Source of the DNA: Frateuria_A sp051900425
GTDB taxonomy: Bacteria; Pseudomonadota; Gammaproteobacteria; Xanthomonadales; Rhodanobacteraceae
DNA length: 64,000 bases
Direction of reading: 5' to 3'
Assembly: GCF_051900425.1 (NCBI RefSeq)
Contig: NZ_JBHZGK010000002.1
Location: forward strand, 248,001 to 312,000
Part shown: positions 52,148 to 59,516 of the stretch, piece after piece
Layout: each line of letters starts with the position of its first letter
Position numbering within the stretch: position 1 is the stretch's first letter
Notes under the pieces: model-generated
Told to the model about the DNA's origin: nothing
The model's input: only the letters and a program-made list of their open reading frames with translations
Database searches by the model: none
Translations under genes and position numbers: made by a program

Positions 52148-52669
52148 ATGTTTTCCGCTTCACGTTTGCGCCTTGGCTCCGCCGTCCTCGCCACCCTGCT
52201 GCTTGCAGGCTGCTTCAGCGTTCCGCCGCAGGAAGAAAAGCCGGTCGTCCCGGCGCATGACATGGTCGCGGCGATTCGCGCGGCAGGGGCACGCGAGCAG
52301 TCGATCATCGACGTGGCCCCGCTGCGCGATCCGGGCGTCACGGCCTGGCAGGATGCCGCCCAGGCAGACGAGCGTGCCGGCCGGTACACCGACGCCGCGG
52401 CCAAGCTCGACCAGGCGCTCAAGCTCAATCCCGACTCGCCCGACCTGCTGCAGGACCGCGCCGAAGTCGCCATCCGCCTGCACGACTACGCCACCGCCGA
52501 GCGGCTCGCGCGGCGGTCCTGGTCGCTGGGGCCCCAGCTCGGGCCGCTGTGCGCGCGCAACTGGCAGACAGTCGTGGAGATGCGCCTGCAGGCCGGCGAC
52601 GAAGCCGGCGCCGTGGCGGCGCGCAAAGGCGTGCAGGATTGCCACAAGGAAGGCATCCCGCGTTACTAG
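52148..52669 (+). CDS. TPR-containing outer membrane lipoprotein
   Basis: A 173-residue lipoprotein. The N-terminus SASRLRLGSAVLATLLLAGC carries a lipobox (LLAGC), so Cys after residue about 20 is lipidated. After a Pro-rich linker there is one TPR-like pair, AGRYTDAAAKLDQALKLNPD and LQDRAEVAIRLHDYATAERL, with helix ends as in tetratricopeptide domains. It starts eleven bases after mrcB on the same strand, so the two are probably one operon. By position it might modulate PBP1b, as LpoB does in E. coli, but it is not an LpoB homologue by eye. Confidence 0.75.
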   Translation: MFSASRLRLGSAVLATLLLAGCFSVPPQEEKPVVPAHDMVAAIRAAGAREQSIIDVAPLRDPGVTAWQDAAQADERAGRYTDAAAKLDQALKLNPDSPDLLQDRAEVAIRLHDYATAERLARRSWSLGPQLGPLCARNWQTVVEMRLQAGDEAGAVAARKGVQDCHKEGIPRY

Positions 52670-52708
52670 GCTCCGGGTCCTTCGCCCTCCGGGGAGAGGA
52701 GCAGGCGA

Positions 52709-53098
52709 CTAGAGCACCGCCACCAGCAACAGCACGATGCCGGCCATGCTCACCGCCCACACCAGCGTGCGCAGATAGGGAATCCCCGCCGCATACACCG
52801 GCACGTAGACCAGCCGCGCCCAGAAATAAAGCTGCGCGCCGAGCGCGCTGGTTGCATCCTGCCTGCCCATCGCGATCACCGCGAGCACCAGTGCGGCGAA
52901 GAACGCAAACGTCTCGAGGAAATTGCCACGCGCCCGGTCCAGCCGGCCGGCCACGCCGGTGAGCGGCGCGCCCGGGCGGTCGCGCGCGCTGGCGGCCCAT
53001 GCCGGGCTGCGCTGGGCCATCGAGCCGGTCGCCGCGAGGGCGATCTGCACCAGGCCAAGGATCACGCTCCACACCAGCATGTGCAGTTCGATGCCCAT
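52709..53098 (-). CDS. MAPEG-family membrane protein
   Basis: A 129-residue four-helix membrane protein. Family signatures are IQIALAATGSMAQRSPAWAA near residue 20, LDRARGNFLETFAFFAALVL (the conserved RxxxNxxE pattern that binds glutathione in eukaryotic relatives) and LGAQLYFWARLVYVPVYAAG. Bacterial MAPEG proteins are mostly uncharacterised. A 30-base relic of the family B palindrome (52680-52700) lies past its stop. It is divergent from the yoaA helicase. Confidence 0.88.
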   Translation of the reverse strand: MGIELHMLVWSVILGLVQIALAATGSMAQRSPAWAASARDRPGAPLTGVAGRLDRARGNFLETFAFFAALVLAVIAMGRQDATSALGAQLYFWARLVYVPVYAAGIPYLRTLVWAVSMAGIVLLLVAVL

Positions 53099-53193
53099 CG
53101 TTCCGCTTCCCAGGTTGAGGTAGGGCGCATCCTGCGCCGGTCCGGGGGGCGCTCGCCAGTGCGCGCGTGCGGCGGCTCGGCGATACTTGCGGG

Positions 53194-55131
53194 ATGACCG
53201 ATCCCGACGACATCGGCGCGCTGCTCGGCGCCGACGGCCCGTTTGCCCGCGAGCTGCCCAACTTCGCCCCGCGCCTGGCGCAACAGGCGATGGCGCGCTC
53301 GGTCGCCGACGCCATCGCCAACCGCGACACGCTCATCGCCGAGGCCGGCACCGGCACCGGCAAGACCTACGCCTACCTGGTGCCCGCGCTGCTCTCGGGC
53401 GAGCGCGTGATCGTCTCCACCGGCACCAAGGCGCTGCAGGACCAGCTCTACTTCCGCGACCTGCCGAAGGTCCGTGCCGTGCTCGGCACGCGCGGCAAGG
53501 CCGCGTTGCTCAAGGGTCGCGCGAACTACCTGTGCCTGTACCGGCTCGACCAGACGGTGCGCGAGGGCAGCACCTTCGAGCGCACGGAAGCCTCGCAGCT
53601 GGCGGCGATCCGCGCCTGGTCCGCGCGTACCCGTGCGGGCGACAGCATGGAACTGGCCGAGGTACCGGAGGAGTCACCGCTGTGGCCGCGGGTGACCTCC
53701 ACGCCGGAGAACTGCCTGGGTGTCGAGTGCCCGTTCTTCGACGACTGCCATGTGGTGAAGGCGCGCCGCGAAGCACTGGAGGCGGACCTGGTGGTGGTCA
53801 ACCACCACCTGCTGTTCGCCGACCTCGCGCTCAAGCAGGAAGGTTTCGGCGAGATCCTGCCCGGCGCCGGCGCCTTCATCCTGGACGAGGCGCACCAGGT
53901 GCCGGAGCTGGCCGGCCAGTTCTTCTCGCAGAGCGTGAGCGCGCGCCAGCTCGCCGACCTGGCTGCCGACGCCCTGCGCGAATGCACCGGCGTCACCGGC
54001 GCGATCGGCCTGCTGCTGGAACCGGCCGAGGCCCTGCAGGGCGCGCTGCGCCGCCTGCGCCTGGCGATGGACGCGCTGCCCACGCGCGGCCCGTTCCAGC
54101 AACTGGATGCGCTGGCCACCGTGCACGAAGGCCTGCAGGATCTGGGCGAACTGCTCGCCGCCTTCACCGACCTGCTCGCCTCGCAGGCGGAACGCTCGCG
54201 CGGCCTGGCCAACGTGCACGAGCGCGCCGCCGCGCTGACGGAGCGGCTCGACCGCATCGTCGAAGGCGGCGGCGCCGAGGACGTGCGCTGGTACGAACTG
54301 TTCCCGCGGGGCTTTGCCCTGCACGCCACGCCGCTGGATCTGGCCGCGCCGTTGCGCGCCATGCGTGAACGCACCGGCGCGGCGTGGATCCACACCTCCG
54401 CGACGCTCTCGGTCGCCGGCAGCTTCGACCACTTCGCGCGCCAGCTCGGCCTGGACGACCCCCAGGCACTGCACCTGGACAGCCCGTTCGATTACGCCAG
54501 CCAGGCGCTGTGCTATCTCCCCGCGGGCCTGCCCGATCCCAACGCACGCGACCACACCGAACGGGTGATCGACGCGGCACTACCCGTGCTCGAGGCCTCG
54601 CACGGCCGCGCCTTCCTGCTGTTCACCTCGCACCGCGCCCTCCGCCGGGCCGCCGAACTGCTTGCCGACCGGGTGCCGTGGCCGCTGTTCGTGCAGGGCA
54701 GCGCGCCACGCCACCAGTTGCTGGAGGACTTCCGCGCCAGCGGCCACGGCGTGCTGCTGGGCGCGGCCAGTTTCTGGGAAGGCGTCGACGTCGCCGGCGA
54801 AGCGTTGAGCGTCGTGGTGATCGACAAGCTGCCCTTCGCCGCGCCCGACGATCCGGTGCTGCAGGCACGCCTGGACGCGCTGGAGCAATCGGGCATCAAC
54901 CCGTTCATGGGCTGGCAGGTGCCCGCCGCCGCGATTGCCCTGAAGCAGGGCGCCGGCCGCCTGATCCGCGACGTGCACGACCGTGGCGTGCTGATGCTGT
55001 GCGACCCGCGCCTGACCACCAAAGGCTACGGCCGCCTGTTCCTCGCCAGCCTGCCGCCGATGCCGCGCACGCGCGAGCTGGCGCACGTGCAGGCGTTCTT
55101 CCGTGACGCCGCGCTGCCGCTGCCCTTGTAG
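53194..55131 (+). CDS. yoaA: ATP-dependent DNA helicase of the DinG/YoaA family
   Basis: A 645-residue XPD-like 5'-3' helicase. It has Walker A AEAGTGTGKTYAYLVPALL (about residues 49-67), a four-Cys [4Fe-4S] site Cys114, Cys174, Cys179 and Cys185 (NYLC, ENCLGVECPFFDDC), DEAH at FILDEAHQVPEL and motif VI near FAAPDDPVLQARLDALEQSG and ALKQGAGRLIRDVHDRG. No N-terminal exonuclease domain is present, which favours YoaA over the Gram-positive type DinG. YoaA acts with HolC in replication-fork repair in E. coli. ATG 53194 is chosen because the following GALLGADGPFARELPNFAPR is conserved. Confidence 0.88.
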   Translation: MTDPDDIGALLGADGPFARELPNFAPRLAQQAMARSVADAIANRDTLIAEAGTGTGKTYAYLVPALLSGERVIVSTGTKALQDQLYFRDLPKVRAVLGTRGKAALLKGRANYLCLYRLDQTVREGSTFERTEASQLAAIRAWSARTRAGDSMELAEVPEESPLWPRVTSTPENCLGVECPFFDDCHVVKARREALEADLVVVNHHLLFADLALKQEGFGEILPGAGAFILDEAHQVPELAGQFFSQSVSARQLADLAADALRECTGVTGAIGLLLEPAEALQGALRRLRLAMDALPTRGPFQQLDALATVHEGLQDLGELLAAFTDLLASQAERSRGLANVHERAAALTERLDRIVEGGGAEDVRWYELFPRGFALHATPLDLAAPLRAMRERTGAAWIHTSATLSVAGSFDHFARQLGLDDPQALHLDSPFDYASQALCYLPAGLPDPNARDHTERVIDAALPVLEASHGRAFLLFTSHRALRRAAELLADRVPWPLFVQGSAPRHQLLEDFRASGHGVLLGAASFWEGVDVAGEALSVVVIDKLPFAAPDDPVLQARLDALEQSGINPFMGWQVPAAAIALKQGAGRLIRDVHDRGVLMLCDPRLTTKGYGRLFLASLPPMPRTRELAHVQAFFRDAALPLPL

Positions 55132-55215
55132 GAGCGCACCCTGTGCGCGACCGCCATGCCGAACATCCGGCGGCGTGACGCCATCGGTCGCGCACATGGG
55201 TGTGCTTCTGCAGGG
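55128..55215. repeat. Palindromic repeat, family C (complete)
   Basis: TAGGAGCGCACCCTGTGCGC near 55130 faces GGTCGCGCACATGGGTGTGC near 55185, so a long imperfect palindrome overlaps the yoaA stop region. It matches the relics near 10.85 and 25.84 kb. Confidence 0.82.
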
Positions 55216-55316
55216 GGGCGGCGTTGCCTGGCTGGCCCGCCGCGCCATGGTGGCGCACTATCCGGCCAGCGCCTGGAACGGCCGCACCCGCGGCCGTCGG
55301 CGGACGGGGAGCTGAC

Positions 55317-55685
55317 ATGGCCAAGGTCATCGGACTGGGTGGGATCTTCTTCAAGTCGCGCGATCCGGCCGCGCTGACCGCGTGGTATGCGCGACACCTC
55401 GGCATGGAACCGGAGGCATGGGGCGGTGTGCGTTTCCAGGAGGATGCCTCGCGACCGGGCTACCTGCTGTGGACGCCGTTTCCCGCCGACACCACCTACT
55501 TCCAGCCGAGCCAGCAGGCCTACATGGTCAACTTCCGCGTCGATGACCTCGCCGGTTTGCTGGAGCGGCTGCGCGCCGAGGGCGTCGAGGTGGACGAGCG
55601 TGTGGACCAGAGCGAGTTCGGCGCGTTCGGCTGGATCATGGACCCCGAAGGCAACCGCATCGAACTCTGGCAACCGCCCGCCTAG
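55317..55685 (+). CDS. VOC-family glyoxalase/dioxygenase-like protein
   Basis: A 122-residue protein with two beta-alpha-beta-beta-beta modules. It begins KVIGLGGIFFKSRDPAALTA and has YARHLGMEPE, then NFRVDDLAGLLERLRAEGVE and WIMDPEGNRIELWQP, the last with the Glu metal ligand. Such small VOC proteins detoxify aldehydes or confer drug resistance by binding; the exact role is unknown. ATG 55317 has GGAG nine bases before it. It is convergent with, and overlaps by four bases, the AraC gene. Confidence 0.88.
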   Translation: MAKVIGLGGIFFKSRDPAALTAWYARHLGMEPEAWGGVRFQEDASRPGYLLWTPFPADTTYFQPSQQAYMVNFRVDDLAGLLERLRAEGVEVDERVDQSEFGAFGWIMDPEGNRIELWQPPA

Positions 55686-56530
55686 GCCGGGTCCGCCGCG
55701 GCGACGGGTTTGCGCGGGCGACCGGCCGCGTCTTCGGGGACCAGCATCGTCGGCGCCAGGCCGAACATGCGTCGGCAGGTGCGGCTCAGGTGGGCCGAAT
55801 CGGCGAAGCCGGCCTGCTGCGCGGCATCGGTCCACGAGCCGCCGCCCAGGCCGCGCGCCACCGCGAAACCGACCCGCGCCCACAGCAGGTAGGCGCGGAA
55901 GGAAATCCCGGTCTGCGCCACGAACAGGTGCCGGAAGCGGCTGGGCGACAGATGCGCCAGCGCGGCTGCCTGCGCGAGCGTGAGTTCCGCACCGGGCTGC
56001 TCGCGCACGCGGTCCAGCACCACTGCGATGCGCCGGTCGACCGCTTGCGGTCCCGCGGGCGTGGCTGCCAGGTATTCGACCACCCGTTGCGCGGCCTCGA
56101 TCAGCGCCTGGTCGGTCCCGCGCGCCTCGAACACGGCGTGCAGCGCGGTGGCGAGGGCGGCCAGGGCGTCGTCGTCGGACAGCAGGCTGACGTCGTGTCC
56201 GCCATGGCGCGCGAGCAAGGCGCGGCCAGCCTTCGTCTCCGGTTCGACGAACACCATCGCCACGGGATGGCCGCACCCGTCGAAGGCGTGCCAGCGATCC
56301 GGCATGACGATGGCCGCCGGGGTTTCGCGCCACGCCGCTTCGTCGGCGCCGCGGATGCGGATCGGCTGCGCCGCGGCGAGCGTGATCTGGATGGCATGGT
56401 GGCTGTGCGGCTGCACCTGGCCGGTGTCGCGCCCGACCCAGACGCTCGCGCCCTTCCACAGCAACACCCGGCCGACGCCGCCTGCGGCACGGCCGGGTAC
56501 GGCCTGGCTGGCTGCCATGGCAGGGGACAT
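55682..56530 (-). CDS. AraC-family transcriptional regulator
   Basis: A 282-residue regulator from ATG 56530. The N-terminal part is a cupin-like effector domain (RVLLWKGASVWVGRDTGQVQ, then PHSHHAIQITLAAAQPIRI and VMPDRWHAFDGCG). The C-terminal pair of helix-turn-helix motifs is LTLAQAAALAHLSPSRFRHL with FVAQTGISFRAYLLWARVGF, and WTDAAQQAGFADSAHLSRTC followed by RRMFGLAPTML. The ligand is not predictable; the convergent VOC gene could be a target or simply a neighbour. Family call is strong. Confidence 0.9.
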   Translation of the reverse strand: MSPAMAASQAVPGRAAGGVGRVLLWKGASVWVGRDTGQVQPHSHHAIQITLAAAQPIRIRGADEAAWRETPAAIVMPDRWHAFDGCGHPVAMVFVEPETKAGRALLARHGGHDVSLLSDDDALAALATALHAVFEARGTDQALIEAAQRVVEYLAATPAGPQAVDRRIAVVLDRVREQPGAELTLAQAAALAHLSPSRFRHLFVAQTGISFRAYLLWARVGFAVARGLGGGSWTDAAQQAGFADSAHLSRTCRRMFGLAPTMLVPEDAAGRPRKPVAAADPA

Positions 56531-56673
56531 TGCGCCTCCGCGTCGGTACCCGGGAACGTGCAAAGGTTAGCCCTTCGGTTCAAGCCGGCGGTAGGGGGGC
56601 TGCGGACAATGGCGCCACGGATCGAGCATCCGTACCCCTACCCACGTACCCCTACCCAATGAGGACACCACCC

Positions 56674-56826
56674 ATGAACACCACCGACACCTTCGCCTGC
56701 CGCTGCGCCAACTGCGCCGGCGCCACCTGCACCTGCGGCTGCCAGGCCGCCTCGGCCAGCCAGACCGGTTGCGGTTGCGGCTGCGGCATCGGCCAGCCCT
56801 GCCGCTGCGGCGAGCCGAACGCCTGA
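56674..56826 (+). CDS. Small cysteine-rich metallothionein-like protein
   Basis: A 50-residue protein with 11 Cys arranged as CRC, C, CTCGC, CGCGC and CRC. Residues 9-23 are CRCANCAGATCTCGC and 33-45 CGCGCGIGQPCRC. No hydrophobic segment exists and the ends are short and polar. The CxC pairs suggest a metal thiolate cluster for Zn, Cd or Cu. It matches the general pattern of bacterial metallothioneins, not a family I can name. ATG 56674 follows ATGAGGA at a usual distance. Short and easily missed, and followed 47 bases later by the HAD gene. Confidence 0.75.
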   Translation: MNTTDTFACRCANCAGATCTCGCQAASASQTGCGCGCGIGQPCRCGEPNA

Positions 56827-56873
56827 CCCTCCCATCGGCGGCGTGCACGCGCACGCCGCCCACGGCGGCACCC

Positions 56874-57491
56874 ATGCCTTACGACCTGATCATCTTCGAC
56901 CTGGACGGCACGCTGGCCGACTCCTTTCCGTTCTTCGTGAGCGTCCACAACCGCCTGGCCGATCGACACGGCTTCCGCCGCATCCAGCCGGCGGAAATCG
57001 AGCCGCTGCGCATGCTTTCCGCGCGTGAGGTGATGCGGCACGTGGGCCTGCCGCGATGGAAGCTCCCGCTGGTGGCGCGCAGCTTCGTGCGACTGATGCG
57101 CGAGGCGGACGTGCGGCTGTTCGATGGCGTGGGCGATGCCCTGGACAGCCTGCATCGGCGGGGCGCGGCGATCGCGCTGGTTTCCTCCAACGCCAGCGAC
57201 AACTGCCGCCGGATCCTCGGCGACGATCACTGGCGACGGCTGGCGCGCGTCGAATGCGGCGCCTCGATCTTCGGCAAGCGCCGGCGCATCGCGCGCGTGC
57301 TCGGAAAGACCGGCATCCCGCCGCGGCGCGCCATCTACATTGGCGACCAGATCACCGATGCCGAGGCGGCGCGCGCCGCCGGCGTGGCCTTCGGCGCCGT
57401 CGCCTGGGGCTACGGAACGCCGCAGTCCCTGCAACGCCTGCGGCCTGCCCACCTGTTCCACCACGCCGACGAGCTGGCCATGCTGGCCTAG
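56874..57491 (+). CDS. HAD-family phosphatase (phosphoglycolate phosphatase-like)
   Basis: A 205-residue haloacid-dehalogenase hydrolase. Motif I LIIFDLDGTLADSFPFF carries the nucleophile Asp and its partner Asp. Motif II is ALVSSNASDN, the Lys of motif III is in SIFGKRRRIARVLGK, and motif IV is AIYIGDQITDAEAA. The all-helical C1 cap follows motif I. Similar proteins dephosphorylate phosphoglycolate or sugar phosphates. ATG 56874 matches the conserved start. It may share a transcript with the Cys-rich peptide. Confidence 0.9.
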   Translation: MPYDLIIFDLDGTLADSFPFFVSVHNRLADRHGFRRIQPAEIEPLRMLSAREVMRHVGLPRWKLPLVARSFVRLMREADVRLFDGVGDALDSLHRRGAAIALVSSNASDNCRRILGDDHWRRLARVECGASIFGKRRRIARVLGKTGIPPRRAIYIGDQITDAEAARAAGVAFGAVAWGYGTPQSLQRLRPAHLFHHADELAMLA

Positions 57492-57588
57492 TCCTACGAG
57501 GGCAAGGTGCGCGTGGCGTCTTCGGCGGCGCCGCATGCAACCCTCGCCGCCAGGGGGCTCTCACGGTGGGGTTGGGCCCGGAACCCGC

Positions 57589-58998
57589 CTACGGGGCTAG
57601 CGCGGGGCGCGCGGTTCTCGCGCTGTCAGGCACCTGCACATCCGCCGCGGCGAGCCGGCGGGCCAGTTGATGCGCGGCGACGCGTATTTCGGCCATGGCG
57701 CTGCACTCCCACAGGTTGCCCCGCAGCAGCGCGCCGATCGCGTACAACCCGATCTGCAGCTCGCCGCGGGCGTTGAGCAATTGGCCGTCCGGGTGCGCGG
57801 CCACGCCGAGCTGCAGCGCGTCGGGCGTGGCCAGCCCGTCACGCAGCAACCGCGAAATCAGCGTGTGCTCGGTGAATGCGACGGCGGTGTCCAGGCCGGT
57901 GGCCTGGATCACCCGATCCGCGCCAAGCGTGTCCAACTGCTGCGTGGCGCGGTGGCGCACGCTCACCTGCAGCGGCCCGTGCCCGTCGACGCCCAGCACG
58001 CGTGCCGCGTGTACCCGCAGCCGACCTTGGTCGAGCAGGGCGTCCAGTGCCCTTGCCGAGGCCGGCGCCACGCGGTGGCGCGCCGCTTCCCACAGCCAGC
58101 GCAGGTGGCGCAGGAACTGCCGTCGTTGCTTCACATCCAGCCGCCGCCACAACCGCGCGTTGATCGGACGCATGCCGTCGAGCAGGCTGCGCCAGTCCGT
58201 CTGTGGCGCCGCTTCGATGGCGGCGTGCACGTGCCTGAGCATGGCGAGCGGGCTGTCGCAGGCAAGCAGCGCGGCATTGAGCGCCGACTGCCGCGCGTAC
58301 GGGGCCGACGGCAGCGCGGTGTGCTCGAACGGGAATCGCCCGTGGCGCGACAGTGCAACCAGTTCCGCGGACGGCCAGCGCTCGGCGGCGGAGAGCAGCG
58401 TGTCGACGGCGGTCAGGCCGGTGCCGATCACCAGCACGCGCCGCGGTGCCGGTTCCTGCCTGGCGATGCGCCAGGGATCGAGCACATAGGCGCCGCTCTG
58501 CAGTGCCTCGCGCGACACCGCCTTCAGCGGCCGCGGCGCCAGCGCGCCCAGCGCCAGCACGACCGCGTCGGCCTTGATCAGCACGCCGCCGGCCAGGCGG
58601 ACCGCGTAGCCGCCGTCGCACAGCGGCTCGATCTGGACCGCATCCTCGCCGTGGATGTGGAAATGCCGCCCCTGCTGCAGGGCCTGGTCCGCGCAGCCAC
58701 GCACCTGCGCCTCGATGAAATCGCCGAACAGGCCGCGCGGCAGGAAGTCGTCGGCACCCACACCATCGACCTGCCGCATGGCGAACTGCAGGAACTCGCC
58801 CTCGCTCCCGGCAAACAGGCCCATCGCGTGCGCACGCACATTGAGCAAGTGCCGGTCGCTGCCGGCGGCGTAGGCCACGCCGCGACCCGCCACCGTGCGG
58901 TCGCCGGTGATCCAGTGCACGCGCGTGCCGCGCCGGAGCAGTTCGCCGAAAAGCGCCGCGCCCGCAGCGCCTCCACCAATGATCGCAATGTCAGCCAT
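57589..58998 (-). CDS. FAD/NAD(P)-binding protein (COG4529-type)
   Basis: A 469-residue flavoprotein opening IAIIGGGAAGAALFGELLRR, the Rossmann FAD motif (GxGxxG variant). A second dinucleotide site is RRVLVIGTGLTAVDTLLSAA, with PFEHTALPSAPYARQSALNA nearby, and VIQATGLDTAVAF is the typical GD-type motif before the C-terminus. The end, RVAAHQLARRLAAADVQVPD, is variable. The substrate is unknown; such proteins are found in redox or hydroxylation pathways and often lack close partners. ATG 58998 is chosen so that the FAD motif starts near residue 3. Confidence 0.82.
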   Translation of the reverse strand: MADIAIIGGGAAGAALFGELLRRGTRVHWITGDRTVAGRGVAYAAGSDRHLLNVRAHAMGLFAGSEGEFLQFAMRQVDGVGADDFLPRGLFGDFIEAQVRGCADQALQQGRHFHIHGEDAVQIEPLCDGGYAVRLAGGVLIKADAVVLALGALAPRPLKAVSREALQSGAYVLDPWRIARQEPAPRRVLVIGTGLTAVDTLLSAAERWPSAELVALSRHGRFPFEHTALPSAPYARQSALNAALLACDSPLAMLRHVHAAIEAAPQTDWRSLLDGMRPINARLWRRLDVKQRRQFLRHLRWLWEAARHRVAPASARALDALLDQGRLRVHAARVLGVDGHGPLQVSVRHRATQQLDTLGADRVIQATGLDTAVAFTEHTLISRLLRDGLATPDALQLGVAAHPDGQLLNARGELQIGLYAIGALLRGNLWECSAMAEIRVAAHQLARRLAAADVQVPDSARTARPALAP

Positions 58999-59205
58999 AC
59001 GCACTCCTGTCGGGGACGACCCGGCAGCGGCCTGCCATCGGGCAGGACGGGAAGGGTGGGGTAATCGGAAAAGACGGCCTGGCCTGGCGGTCAGGCGCGG
59101 CGGGTGGGGCGCTCCGTGGATGCCGTGCGATGCGTGGTATGCATGGGGCTCACCTGGGGCCGGTTCGTTGGCGCCCACTCGAACACAGCATCCGTTAAGG
59201 AACGG

Positions 59206-59451
59206 CTAGGACCCCGCAAGGATGGGGTTTGCCACGGCGTGCACGAAACATGGACGTAAGGCGAGCCCGGCGCCCCCAGCGCATGCAGGAGCCGGTGATG
59301 GCTCCGGCCCGCGAGCGGGCTTGGCTTGGCTCTGCTCCACGAAGCCGATGCCGATGCCGATGCCGACGCCGATGATCAGGCGCAGGGGAATCGCATACCA
59401 ATACCGCAGGGTCGGCAGCACGTGCCAGGAGCGGTCGATGAGCGTGTCCAT
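59206..59451 (-). pseudogene. Probable DoxX-family gene fragment
   Basis: The sequence begins MDTLIDRSWHVLPTLRYWYA and continues IPLRLIIGVGIGIGIGFVEQ, a good match to the N-terminal helix of DoxX-type membrane proteins (which read YAIPLRLIVGYGF...A KLARGP). The GIGIGIG stretch comes from a six-base repeat (GCCGAT) expanded about three times. After QAKPARGPEP the frame is lost, and another frame reads LLHALGAPGSP as DoxX proteins do. So it is a truncated, frameshifted relic. The stop lies about 225 bases from the downstream permease gene's end. Confidence 0.5.
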
Positions 59452-59516
59452 GCGGCGCGTTCGCTCGCGTTCCGCATTGGGTTACAGGCACGCCAAGGGC
59501 GGCCTCGGCGCGGCGC

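Noticed and set aside
49462..52473. A 1003-residue minus-strand frame over mrcB
   Set aside because: The opposite strand carries all class A PBP motifs; the minus frame has none.
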